Assembly: GCA_027577415.1 (NCBI GenBank) | Contig: JANBQS010000150.1 | Location: 7,255-30,489, forward strand | DNA: 23,235 bases | Source of the DNA: Coemansia sp. RSA 922 | Taxonomy: Eukaryota; Kickxellomycota; Kickxellomycetes; Kickxellales; Kickxellaceae | Direction of reading: 5' to 3' | Shown here: in pieces, positions 7,247-16,678 of the stretch | Layout of the letters: every line of letters starts with the position of its first letter | Numbering within the stretch: position 1 is the first letter of the stretch | Notes under the pieces: generated by a model | The model's database searches: none | Seen by the model: the letters and a program-made list of their open reading frames with translations, nothing else | What the model was told of the DNA's origin: nothing | Made by a program: the position numbers and the translations under genes

Positions 7247-8947
7247 ATGAATACTTTATCGGCGTTTCAGCTCCTTCCGCCTCACATTGTCCGCAAGATA
7301 GTTGACCATGTCGCGGGCAGTAGTCGTGTGTATTATGACGGCGTTAGAAATGAGCATGACGTGCACAGTGAGCTTCAGATGCCGCTGCTGTGGGTGTGCC
7401 ACAATTTACGGGACTTTGTTTTCAAGCGCTTTTGCAAATTTTATGCTCTAAATCTCCACGAGGTTTGGGATAAAGCGGTCGTTACATGCCAGTTGTGGCC
7501 TAAACGCCTCGAAAAGGTCGACCACGCAAGAAACCATTTTGCTAAAGAGTTGACTATCAGTTTGGGTAGTTGTGACATTTATTCGGGCAAGTCACTCAAG
7601 CAGCTTTCTAGTGGCCTGCATGTGGGCTGTGCGTTTCCGTCGGTTCGCAAGCTTTCGTTCCATTTTATCACCGACGATGTAGTTGATATGGCACGCGACG
7701 AGTTCCCTCCTGATAGTACAGCCAACATTGCGGAGTTCTTCGGGCGAATCAAGGAGATGGCTCCAATGGTCAAAGAAGTACGTGTGGTAAATGATCGCGA
7801 ACTGGATTATCTGTTCCAACGCCAAGGGGCTCAATTCATGAATCTTGTCCAGCAACTCTTTGGGGTCGTTGAGACGACTGTTATATCGGATGCCAGTCCG
7901 TTGCTGCTTAGTTTTATGGATCTGGAGCTGGCTCGTAACCTGGTTTGTTTCGATTTCTGGATGGACAGAAATGCAGACGAGATTTTGTCACTGATACGCC
8001 AAAACGCACAGACCTTGCAGACTCTTGGAATAGTCGTGTATATCGATACAGACTTTACAAGTCTCTTCCGGATCCCAGATGACGGTGGATATTTGGCGTA
8101 TCCGTGCTTGCACACGTTGAAATTGGTTTCACTTGAAGGCTTACTATCATCGCAACTGTCCACTCGCAAAGGCGTAGTTCCGTTTCCGCGTCTCCGGAAC
8201 TTGGTTTTATCAATGGTATACCCATTTGGCGACGACGTTCTCTTTAGGGGCAACGCGACTACATTGGAATACGTGAAATTGATGCCGCGTACACAGCTGG
8301 TGGAGGTGCTCAAGCAGTACGAGGTGTTTACGCCAACCAGTCATCCTAGACTCCAATGTGTCGTATTTGACAAACTTTCGGACCCCCTATCGTATGTGTT
8401 TGGATCCAACGATGGTTATTTGCAATTTGTCCTTAGCATCGCATCTGGCGCATCGGTACGAGTAATACCCAACCTGTACTGGTATATTAAGGAGGTTCCA
8501 TATGCTCTTTCGATGCTTTACAATCATGTCAGTATCCAAGTTCTGTCTATACCAGACGTGCAAATGTCGATCTGGGATGCAATTGCACTCATCGAATCGC
8601 TTCCGCTTCTGTCGGATCTTTGCGCCATGGCTCCGACACTTGGTGAGCTCACTCGGTGCATCAAGGAGGATAGGCTTCCAGATTATGTTCGTGAAACGTA
8701 TGGGCTAAAGGCAAATCGATTCCGGTGCTGGAGAATCACTGGTAATTGCAACCACCGAGAGCTGGCGACTTGTATGCTGCTACTGGCGCTGGTTTGCCCT
8801 AACTTTGACTACGCAGCTGTGGACCGCGGACAACGTAGGCATTTTATGGAGGTGATGGAGGAGATGATCAACGAGCCTGGATTCCGTCAAGATACTCCAC
8901 GTCTTCGGCGCCTGTTGTTCAACGGATGGAATAACAAGCAAGACTGA
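7247..8947 (+). CDS. F-box-like/leucine-rich repeat family protein, array member 1
   Basis: 566 residues, intact and intronless. The frame is open further upstream without an ATG, but that part reads through the solo LTR. The first ATG, at 7247, gives the family's standard start (xxLSxFQLLPPHxV). Residues about 4-70 form an F-box-like helical module: FQLLPPHIVRKIVDHV, then PLLWVCHNLRDFVFKRFC. The remainder is a run of diverged leucine-rich strands with fixed landmarks: FPSVRKLSF, IKEMAPMVKEV, YPFGDDVLFRGN, FTPTSHP, LIESLPLLSDL, RFRCWRI, LLLALVCPNFDYAA and TPRLRRLLF. Known: F-box proteins couple substrates to SCF ubiquitin ligases through Skp1, and an LRR region usually selects the substrate. 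Inferred: a similar role here, substrate unknown. Its closest relative in the window is the gene at 19591, also at promoter level. The leader is rich in C and T. The solo LTR ends 89 bp before the ATG and may alter its expression. Confidence 0.82.
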   Translation: MNTLSAFQLLPPHIVRKIVDHVAGSSRVYYDGVRNEHDVHSELQMPLLWVCHNLRDFVFKRFCKFYALNLHEVWDKAVVTCQLWPKRLEKVDHARNHFAKELTISLGSCDIYSGKSLKQLSSGLHVGCAFPSVRKLSFHFITDDVVDMARDEFPPDSTANIAEFFGRIKEMAPMVKEVRVVNDRELDYLFQRQGAQFMNLVQQLFGVVETTVISDASPLLLSFMDLELARNLVCFDFWMDRNADEILSLIRQNAQTLQTLGIVVYIDTDFTSLFRIPDDGGYLAYPCLHTLKLVSLEGLLSSQLSTRKGVVPFPRLRNLVLSMVYPFGDDVLFRGNATTLEYVKLMPRTQLVEVLKQYEVFTPTSHPRLQCVVFDKLSDPLSYVFGSNDGYLQFVLSIASGASVRVIPNLYWYIKEVPYALSMLYNHVSIQVLSIPDVQMSIWDAIALIESLPLLSDLCAMAPTLGELTRCIKEDRLPDYVRETYGLKANRFRCWRITGNCNHRELATCMLLLALVCPNFDYAAVDRGQRRHFMEVMEEMINEPGFRQDTPRLRRLLFNGWNNKQD

Positions 8948-9041
8948 TAGCGATATAAGGTCTTATTTTTTTTAACTGAATTTTATCACTAGACGAAATT
9001 ATCAGTTGCGCAATTTTTAAACAGCCCATCTTGGACCACGC

Positions 9042-9054
9042 CTCTTAATTGATC
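9042..9054 (+). promoter_or_regulatory. CTCTTAATTGATC motif, candidate cis element
   Basis: This 13-mer is repeated exactly at 19423-19435. Both copies lie upstream of array genes at similar distances (135 and 168 bp before the ATG). Related text stands at comparable positions before two other members: AGCTTTAATTAGATCC near 6836 and CTCTTTAATCA near 16517. The function is not known. Confidence 0.4.
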
Positions 9055-9132
9055 AAGCTTGTATAATCACCTTTTTTGTTTGCAGACGCTGAAGAGTGTC
9101 AATACCATTTTCTTCTCCGCTCTCTCGCTCAC

Positions 9133-9162
9133 TATTATTGTTGTTATTATTATTATTATTAT
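9133..9162 (+). repeat. ATT/GTT microsatellite in a 5' leader
   Basis: About ten trinucleotide units, mostly ATT with a GTT interruption, lie about 15 bp before the ATG at 9177. They would be transcribed in the leader. The number of units is likely to vary. Confidence 0.85.
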
Positions 9163-9176
9163 CCAACTCAGCAACA

Positions 9177-10868
9177 ATGTCGACTCTCTCGCCAATTCAA
9201 CTTCTTCCGCGCCATGTTGTTCAGCTGATAGTTAAATACATCGCAAGCAGCAACCTCCCACTGTTCGGTGGCGTGCCTGAAGGCGATGCCAAACACATGG
9301 AGCTGCTACTGCCGTTTCTGCAGGTCTGTCATAATTTCCGCTCCGTCGTTTACTCGAGCTACTGTAAAAACCTCGAGCTAGAGTTCTATGGCGGAGATAG
9401 ATTGCTTACTAGCTGGCGTCCATGGCCTTGCCGCTATAGAGAGAGTGATCATGCTGCTTACCATCTCGCCAGAGAGGTGCTTGTCAAGGTGGATTCGTTA
9501 GCCGTTTTCAATGGCCAGGCGCATGGGTTCCTGCTGCGTGCACCATTCAACGACTGCCCATTTCCACTGGCACGCTCACTTAGGTTCTCGTTCTCGTTAT
9601 GGCAGCTAGACTATGCAAAGCGTGTCCTAGATGCGCTCGACCCTGCAGAACTACGAGCCAATATCAGCGCATTTGTGGACCGGGTCAAGCAGATGGCGCC
9701 AAAGGTCAACGAGATCAGGCTGGAGTTAGTGATGCAGCTTGGCCATCCGCCGGATATCGTTAAAAAGTACTTTGGCAGCTTAGTCACCCAACTGTATCAG
9801 CTCGCCAGTCGGGTAGATCTAAGTTATTACCATTCACTCGCACCTATGGAGCTGCAATTGCACGAAATCCGCGACCTAGTGCATATCAGTAGCCGCAACT
9901 ATGACGAGAAGCTTGGGTATCTTGTACGATTGAATGCGTCAACGTTGCAGTACCTTACAACCACCTTTAACAGGGGCGAGGACTTTGCTGGGGTTATCAG
10001 AGACGAGAGCGGCGACTACGTTCAGTATCCGCATTTGCACACGTTGAAGCTGATCACTTGCGTTATTCCTGTGGATATGCGACTGCCGATATTTCCAGGC
10101 GCAGTGCCATTCCCCACACTTCGGCATATTGCCTTGGATGGTGAGTACCCGCTCGGCGACGAGACGATCTTTAGAGGAAACGCTGCTACTCTGGAGTTCT
10201 TGAGTCTAATGATACCGCCTGAGAAACTTGTGTTGCTTCGCGAGCGCAGGGTCTTTACACCTACCAGTCATCCCAAGCTGCGCTATGTTAGGATACTCTA
10301 ACCGGCTGATGAGACACAAGACGATATCGACATGCTTGTCGCAAACAAGGACTTTGTTCTAGGAATTGGCCCTAACGTTGTACTGCGCGAGGTCACCAAC
10401 ATTCCGTTTTGCACAGACCTTCCGCGTATGCTCTCGCCGAACAGAGATCGCTCCTGCCTGCAGTATTTACTGCTGTATGGAACCAGTTTGGATCTCTCGC
10501 AAGTTATCATGTTGCTAGATGAGCTGCCGCTTCTCACGGATCTGCACTGTGGATCTCGCGGACTGGGCCTTCATATCGCAGAACAACCACTTGAAGATTT
10601 CGCAAACTTTATGAACTCCAAACAGGGCAAATTTGGAAAGCGATTCCGGTGCTGGCATTTGGACTGTTTGGTGGCATGTTCAGAGAGGGAGGTCGCATTA
10701 TGTGTGCTGTACCTGGCATTGGCCTGTCCAAACTTTAACCACGTAGCTCCTAACGGGAATAACGACGACTCGTTTAAACAAGAGATGGATCTACTCATTG
10801 ACTCGGAGGACTTGTTTAAGCCATATGCATCGCGCCTACGACGCATAGCATTTAGCAGTGACATTTAA
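9177..10868 (+). pseudogene. F-box-like/LRR family member 2, split by one in-frame stop
   Basis: From the ATG at 9177 to the final TAA is 564 codons, exactly the family length, but codon 375 (10299-10301) is TAA. Both halves are in the same frame and match the paralogues throughout. Before the stop come LSPIQLLPRHVVQLIVKYIA, VCHNFRSVVYSSYC, IFRGNAATLEFLS and FTPTSHPKLRYV. After it come DFVLGIGPNVVLREV, LLDELPLLTDL, GKRFRCWHL and LYLALACPNFN. The stop lies where the paralogues carry ordinary coding residues, so a single nonsense substitution is the simplest explanation. There is no other visible damage, which suggests a recent event, a sequencing error, or readthrough. The truncated 374-residue product would keep the F-box-like module and about two thirds of the LRR region. 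TAAC follows the stop (TAA then C), not a known strong readthrough context. Confidence 0.8.
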
Positions 10869-11231
10869 TTGGATACTTTTTTTACTGACATATCATTACT
10901 CCCCTGAAAGATAGTTGTTGAATGGACTGCCCTTTTCTCATGCCAAGTCAGTATATTTATTGCGGCTATGTAAACAAAGAAATGCAGGCAGGAACATTAA
11001 CGACAACACTGTAATTTCAGACATATAGCACCATGTTAGCTGGTATGAGGGAAATATATATTCCAAAAGGAATGGTTTTCTTTCTCTCTCTCAAAGGGTC
11101 CTAAAGGCGGGATCGCGTTCTGGTTCCTCCCTTCCTTTTATACTTTGACACCTGTAGTTTCACTAGTTAGTTTATTTGTCTCACCCGCTAGTGCCTTCTC
11201 TGTTATTGCAATGGTGTTCGTGGGTCCTACT
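10869..11231. other. Intergenic, nothing recognised
   Basis: This is the 3' flank of array member 2 and of the minus-strand remnant. One minus-strand frame near 11160-11225 (HEVGPTNTIAITEKALA) could be a faint continuation of the remnant's LRR region, but the resemblance is weak. No other coding or repeat signal was seen. Confidence 0.4.
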
Positions 11232-12143
11232 TCATGGGAATTTATGTATACTGTCATACTTTCCAAGAATCGACAGCGGCAGCTGAATAGTTTTATAAAA
11301 GTTGGCCAGGCCAGGGAAGTACTCGTACATACGATCTAGGTCCAATGCTAAGAGCAAAACCTCAAATAGTCCGACGCAGTGTCTAATGTACTTGGTCCAT
11401 CGTAAATAAATGCACAAGCACATAGGTAGAAAAATTTTGAATGGCTGTTGGGTGTAAATACGTCGTATTTCCTTAGTATTGCAACCGTTTTGTGGTACAG
11501 TGTCACCTTTAAATACTCCAGAGTGGTCCTGCTACTCACCTCAAAACCACGTCATCGACTTTAAATGGTCGAGTGTGGTTATGTCTGACATCCTGGATAT
11601 ATTTCGCTGACCGCTAGGAACCATCACCTTGACCCCGCTTCTACAAGCGGCAAAAAATATTGGCGTCAAATTCGGGCGGTAGGTCTACGTAGTCATCCAG
11701 CTGACAGTCATCGAAAAACGAAAATCGAATGCGAGCACTCGGACCAGCGGAAACACACAGCCATCGTGTGGATCACTCGACAGCTGCTGAAGGGCCTTGC
11801 CAGCGTATATATCCCAGATATCCAATCTAATTTCCAGCTCTTTGGCAAGCTGGTTCGTCGGGTAGCAATCGAGGTCCTCAAGACAGTATGGCCATGAACG
11901 GCGGGTGACTTGGTACTTGTCTGGCTCAATGCATACATTTAGTACATATTTTCTGCAGAACCGATTAAAAACAAAGGCCCAAAAGCCGTGACACGTCCAA
12001 AGAAGCGGCATCTGGAGAGTCCCAGAGATATCAGACTCTATGTCTTCTCCACCAAACCGCAGGCGACTGGGACACGCAACATGGTCTGTTATTAGTCTAA
12101 CAATGTGCTCTGAAAGAAGCTGAAACGCCAACAAAATACGCAT
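11232..12143 (-). pseudogene. F-box-like/LRR family remnant A (N-terminal part, deleted and frameshifted)
   Basis: It starts at the ATG at 12143 with LLAFQLLSEHIVRLITDHVA, then LQMPLLWTCHGFWAFVFNRFC, ELEIRLDIWDIYAGKALQQ and CVFPLVRVLAF, a clear family N-terminus. Near 11700 the frame shifts: DLPPEFDANIF (about 11655-11695) equals the paralogue block FPPxxxANI, and VSEIYPG (about 11590-11612) equals the block after MAPxV. A jump of roughly 150 codons follows directly to VDDVVLR (equal to FGDDVLFR, near 11550), then TTLEYLKV, KYDVFTPNSH and DYLRF. Another shift leads to EYFPGLANFYKTIQLPLSIL, which equals the stretch after the conserved PGAxVRE. Homology fades at about 11232. It therefore carries one large internal deletion, at least three frameshifts and several stops, and is non-functional. 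Confidence 0.8.
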
Positions 12144-13187
12144 GTCTTTTTTTAATTCCACAAAAAAGTAATAGAACGAAAGCAAAAGTGCAGATAAATA
12201 AGAGACTAAAGTTGCAAGTCAGCAACGTCGACGTCAGCAACTGTTTATTCCTAGGGACTCCAGTTGCCGTTGCCAGTATTTAGCATAACAACATTATTGT
12301 GGCAGTATAGTAGCAAAGTTTGCCTGCGTGTAGCACATAGACAAGATACATTTTGATGACAAAGTCGTTGAATTGGATCTCTCTAAAGACTCGAGCTATG
12401 TGCCTTGGCTATGAGATTAGTTGTCATCCAGCAGCAGCTAGGGTATTTTATTAGCTTAGCATCATGAGGTCGCCACAATCGAAAGAAATCTGAACTGATT
12501 CTCCCTTTTGAGCATAGTGTGAGGTCATTTTGGTATGTCTCCTTCTCTGGGTTCCTTTATCTAAAGCCCAATCCTGCATTCGTAAGCAGTCCTAGCAAAT
12601 AGATCACAGTTGGCAAAATGAGCGGAGAAGACAGATGGAAGGACATGGGTAGTCAGCCACACAAAGAAATGAAAAAACTAGTAGTTTAAACTGTATTCAT
12701 TTATTATTCAACCTGCCGCATTCTAATTATTTACCAGCGCTCGTCCTTTAATATAAAAGAGTCTTCGCTATGTCCATGTCAAATCAATTCACCAGAGTAC
12801 TGATTACATGTAGTGGTGGGAATAAAGAATGTTCCACAACCTACCTGACAACGTGATGCTGGGAATTTATGCCAACACAACTGTTGCTTGCATATTTGTC
12901 GATTTGCACTACACTAGAAAACACTATCATGATTCCACAGTTGTTGCTACAATAAATTAAGAATGATAATTAATGCAACTTGATGCACATGTTTCTTCAA
13001 ATTGTCAATACATGCACAACAATAGCGGATTAGGTTTGGCGTTGCTGGGCCTTTTAAATTCCCACACTAAAGCATCACTTCATGCGAGAATGCTTTAAAA
13101 GAGTAATATCTGGCGCGGCCTCTCAAATTGAGAAACACCAACATTTTTTACAACCACTGTTCAGCTCCATCAACAACTTTTTTTACA
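12144..13187. other. Intergenic kilobase, nothing recognised
   Basis: AT-rich, with stops in all six frames. The end nearest 12143 is the former promoter of remnant A. The last 100 bp form the promoter and leader of the HD-like gene (CAACAACTTTTTTTACA before the ATG). I found no RNA gene, terminal repeat or recognisable protein fragment. Confidence 0.45.
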
Positions 13188-13874
13188 ATGTCTACCTCAA
13201 CCTCTACCATGACTCCTGAGCAACGCGTATCCAAGCTGTTTAAAACACTCGAAATTTCTGGCAAGAAGGAGCACGTCAGTGGTAATATGACACAGCTGGA
13301 ACATGCGCTTCGAGTCGCTAACTTTGCCAAGATAGAGAGTGCTGACGAAGATACCATATTAGCCGCGCTAATGCTCGATACCGGTGGGATCAAGGTAACC
13401 ATACCTCCATATAACAACTTTGCTGTCGGGGACAGAGTAGAGTTTTACTTGAGCGGATATGACAGAAACACGAGTGAGGCCGTCGAAATTGGCGAGGTCG
13501 GTGATATCTTTGTGCGCAAGCTTGGGTTCTCCAACAAGACGTGCGAGCTGGTCGAGTCTAACGTCTTCGCCAAGCGTTACCTTGGGAGCATGACGCCTGA
13601 GGGCCTTGAGAGCATCATTCCTAAGAGCATGGGAATTATTACGCGCGAGATGGCAGAAGCCGGTGTCCTGGTGGATATCCCGTTATGGGGAACCCCACTC
13701 TCATCTACTGAGATGCGCGAGTTTGAGAAAGACCCGCTCTTTAAGCAAAAGGTGCAGCTTGCTGTGTGGGACGTCGCCGCGACTAAGACCACTGGGGATA
13801 AGCCACCTGCCTTGGACACGTACCGCGATATGGCTATCAGAAACTTGTTGATGTCGATGGGGACGTTGTATTAA
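13188..13874 (+). CDS. PhnZ-like HD-domain protein lacking most metal ligands (probable pseudoenzyme)
   Basis: 228 residues from the first ATG; the frame extends upstream only without an ATG. The layout follows the small HD-domain family that includes the di-iron oxygenase PhnZ: a QLEHALRVANFA helix (36-47), an ADED..LAALMLDTGG block (52-67) where the family has (A)LLHDxGH, an EIGEVG segment (100-105), the signature VFAKRYL (126-132), and a C-terminal FEKDPLFKQKVQLAVWD (179-195). Against that pattern H39, D64 and D195 are kept. The HD histidine is L63, the following histidine is G67, the histidine before the GExxG-like segment is absent, and the one before xxAKRYL is N125. Such a protein could hardly hold a di-iron centre. 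The frame is intact and the fold signatures are preserved, so it may have a non-catalytic role. The gene interrupts the F-box-like array and its own role is unknown. Confidence 0.72.
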   Translation: MSTSTSTMTPEQRVSKLFKTLEISGKKEHVSGNMTQLEHALRVANFAKIESADEDTILAALMLDTGGIKVTIPPYNNFAVGDRVEFYLSGYDRNTSEAVEIGEVGDIFVRKLGFSNKTCELVESNVFAKRYLGSMTPEGLESIIPKSMGIITREMAEAGVLVDIPLWGTPLSSTEMREFEKDPLFKQKVQLAVWDVAATKTTGDKPPALDTYRDMAIRNLLMSMGTLY

Positions 13875-14101
13875 AACTCTAGAAACACGAGCTATGGTTT
13901 TTGCCTCTGGAAACATCTTGGCATCTTACGCAATAAATACATTCTGCCAGTAATTATTGAATGCCTCGGTATTTTAAGGCTCAACCTTTGGGCAAGTAAA
14001 GTCATTCAATTTTTTAATATCAAGTTGTCGCCTTTAATTTACTGGTCAGATGTAGCAAAAGATAGAGCTTATAGATAGTATATTAGTGTCAATAGAAAGA
14101 G

Positions 14102-15790
14102 TCAAAAGAATTCCACGCTGCGACGTACGAAATCCTGTAGACGTGGGGCATACGGCTTGAACATATTCAAAGCCACAGCGGCCTCTAGCTCTTCTTTGAA
14201 TCCTTTAGCTTCGCCCCCAAGCATACCAATATAGGTGTAATCGGGGTATGCCAGCGCCAACAATAGCATACACGTAGCATGCTCCGCACGATAAAGGGGT
14301 GGGCCTGGCTGATAATTCCAGTATTGCAACCTTCTACCATCCGGAGCGTAAGTCGCCGTAATGTACGTGGGTAGATCATCCATATCGACATGATTGGGAA
14401 TAGACCCAAAAATTGGAGGCAAGGTACGCAGAGTAGATAGAGCTGGTAATGCTCTAGCCAAAGAAATTATATCCAGGAGCTCCAAGCCAGGGAAAGGCAG
14501 TGTTATTACTCGGATGGAGGCGTAATTCAAAGTCATTAAGAGTGCTGGGACTAGCTCGGAACTTGAATGATCTCCCTCGACCTCTCGCACCGGTGCTCCT
14601 GGACAGATGCTAAGCATAAACCGCAGGGCATCGGCAGGCGTATCGAATTGACTTGGGTATTCCTCTGGTGGATACTTGGTTACGACGCTCCGCAAATGTG
14701 GGTGACTGGTCGGCGTAAAGATGTTGTGATCAATAATAATGGAAACCAGCAGGTCGCTCATAACCAACTCCAAGCGCTCAAGAGTACTGGAATTGCCCCT
14801 AAAAAGTATGTCATCGCCAAACGGATAGCAGCTAAGCAAGCGAATATGCCGAAGACTGGGAAATGGTACAACTCCCTTAATGGCTACTCGCTCTGGTGTA
14901 TAGTCATCTGATTCATCACGCAACTTTAGATCGCGTAGGTGTGGGTACATGACATAGTTGCCATCGGGGCTTTGGATGAGGCCGGCTAGGTCGGCAGGAA
15001 AATCGGACAGAAGAACCAAGTGCTGCAATGTCGATGCATTCTGTCGCACCAACTCAATAGACGGACACGTGTAGCTATCGACCTTAAAATCCAAGGAGAC
15101 CAGGTTGCAGATTTTATCTAGCTGTAGTCGTATGGGCACGTCCAGCCCATAGTGGTGGAAGTACGTGACATGAGAAGATAGCTGAAAGAGCTGGGAAACC
15201 AAGGTGCCGATATAACAAGTGTCTTTGGTTGGGCTACAAGGGGGAATATATATAACTCCAATGCTGGTAGCTTTGAGCACCATTTGCCAGACCCGTTGAA
15301 CAAACGCTGTGATGTTACTCTCAACAACTATAGCACTGGGTACACTATTTCCGTCAAAGATATTAGAATCAAAGTAGAGAGTTACCGAACGAGCCATAGG
15401 AAATGCAAGGTCGTTGTAAGACACGCCGGACAGCCGTTTTAGTGATTCACCCGTGTAAACATCCCATTCGTTGATATAAATATGAAGAGCAAGGGCCGAG
15501 TGGCGGTGCACTGAAAAGCTAATGTCAGAGCAATCACTAAATGGACGATATCCTTTGGGCCCACCAGGTCGAACGCTAGTAAAGTCGATAGAAAAGTATG
15601 GGCAGTAAAGTGGAAGAGCTATAGAACGACAGTTGCTGCAGACCCCCAGCAGCGGTTTTAGCAGAGCTTTACGTTGTTCTTCCCCAGTGATGACTCCTTC
15701 GGAATCCGTGCGAATACGGCCCACAACATAGTTGACAATAAGCTGAGTTACGTGGTGGGGAAGATATTGAAATAGAGATATCGAAGACAT
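14102..15790 (-). CDS. F-box-like/LRR family protein, array member 3
   Basis: 562 residues from the ATG at 15790; the longer open frame upstream lacks an ATG and does not match the family. The start reads MSSISLFQYLPHHVTQLIVN, followed by LLKPLLGVCSNCRSIALPLYC, the F-box-like module. LRR landmarks are AFPMARSVTLYF, YPFGDDILFRGNSSTLERLE, FTPTSHPHLRSV, CPGAPVREVEG, LARALPALSTL and YAPRLQDFV. The C-terminal signature is the most diverged in the array: RRLQYWNY replaces RFRCWHL, and LLLALAYPDYTYIG replaces LLLALxCPNFDxAA. The encoded protein is otherwise undamaged, so this may reflect a different specificity. It is transcribed divergently from the gene at 16679 across 888 bp. The leader is T/C-rich. 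A substrate-receptor role is inferred from the family. Confidence 0.82.
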   Translation of the reverse strand: MSSISLFQYLPHHVTQLIVNYVVGRIRTDSEGVITGEEQRKALLKPLLGVCSNCRSIALPLYCPYFSIDFTSVRPGGPKGYRPFSDCSDISFSVHRHSALALHIYINEWDVYTGESLKRLSGVSYNDLAFPMARSVTLYFDSNIFDGNSVPSAIVVESNITAFVQRVWQMVLKATSIGVIYIPPCSPTKDTCYIGTLVSQLFQLSSHVTYFHHYGLDVPIRLQLDKICNLVSLDFKVDSYTCPSIELVRQNASTLQHLVLLSDFPADLAGLIQSPDGNYVMYPHLRDLKLRDESDDYTPERVAIKGVVPFPSLRHIRLLSCYPFGDDILFRGNSSTLERLELVMSDLLVSIIIDHNIFTPTSHPHLRSVVTKYPPEEYPSQFDTPADALRFMLSICPGAPVREVEGDHSSSELVPALLMTLNYASIRVITLPFPGLELLDIISLARALPALSTLRTLPPIFGSIPNHVDMDDLPTYITATYAPDGRRLQYWNYQPGPPLYRAEHATCMLLLALAYPDYTYIGMLGGEAKGFKEELEAAVALNMFKPYAPRLQDFVRRSVEFF

Positions 15791-16678
15791 TGCCAATATG
15801 ATAAAAATAAGGGAAATGAAAAAGCGTAGGAATGAAAGCCAAAGAGTAGGATGTCGCCCAACGACACCATGTATGTATTGCAGGAATCTGTGACACCAAC
15901 AGCAATGCATCCTGTACATGTTGCATGTGTCCGCACCTATGTGCCAATAGAGTCGGTCAAGGAAATATCGGCCAAGTGTTTGGCGTTTTTTCTTTGTGAT
16001 ATTGGATACTTCAACTACCAACTATATTTGGATATTTTTGAACTGGTCAAATGTAGAGCCAAAAAACTGCTGTCCATACTCGTGGGTTTCCATTGTTGAG
16101 CATGTTACAGACCCGCATAATGGCGCTCAGTATCAGTCAACGAGCCCACATATGTCAGAGTAGGATTGCCTGTGATTTTGGAAGTAGGAAAGAAAATAGC
16201 TCAATAGGCAACGCTTCGTTGTAGTGTTAACAAGGAAGGCGAGACTAGCAAGCTTTAGTTATAGAGCTGGGGCTATGGAGAGTCGCATTTAGCCAAAAAG
16301 AGCAAATATGCCAGAAAATTTATGACGGCCATTCAGACGAAAGCAAGGATCGCGTGTCACCTCAGCAATATTAATGCGTCTATACTTATTTGAGAGCTGT
16401 TGTAGAAGGACCCAATAAAGTCGGTACACCGTGACCAATATAATACCAGTTTATTTACGGGAGCTGACTTTTAGCCATGTTCAACGAATCGCCTCTAAAG
16501 AAATTAGTTAATGTGGCTCTTTAATCAGTCATTCCTGATTGATTTATGACGCAAGCAGTTGTTGTGTGCTCCGCAGCAAAGTAATACTGAAAGACGATAG
16601 ATCCAACAACCCTTCTCTTTTTTCTATTCACCTATTTTATTATTATTTCTTTTTGCATCATTAAGACTGACCTAAAAA
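15791..16678. promoter_or_regulatory. Divergent intergenic region between two array genes
   Basis: It holds the promoters of the minus-strand gene ending at 15790 and the plus-strand gene starting at 16679. The right side has a C/T-rich leader and CTCTTTAATCAGTC near 16517, similar to the motif seen before other members. The central part has no coding or repeat signal that I can support. Confidence 0.5.

Noticed and set aside
9096..9176. Leu-rich N-terminal extension of array member 2
   Set aside because: It begins with GTG, and the leucines come from the ATT/TTA microsatellite and C/T-rich leader.
10284..10310. A 27-bp intron (GTTAGG to GATGAG with CTAAC inside) that would remove the TAA from array member 2
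   Set aside because: It keeps frame and has a branch-like CTAAC, but 27 bp is far too short for spliceosomal splicing and the paralogues have coding residues over this interval.
14567..14911. 114-residue plus-strand frame opposite array member 3
   Set aside because: It is antisense to well-conserved family sequence and has no independent protein features.
15791..16021. 77-residue N-terminal extension of the minus-strand array member
   Set aside because: Starts at a TTG, has no counterpart in paralogues, and the conserved start is at 15790.
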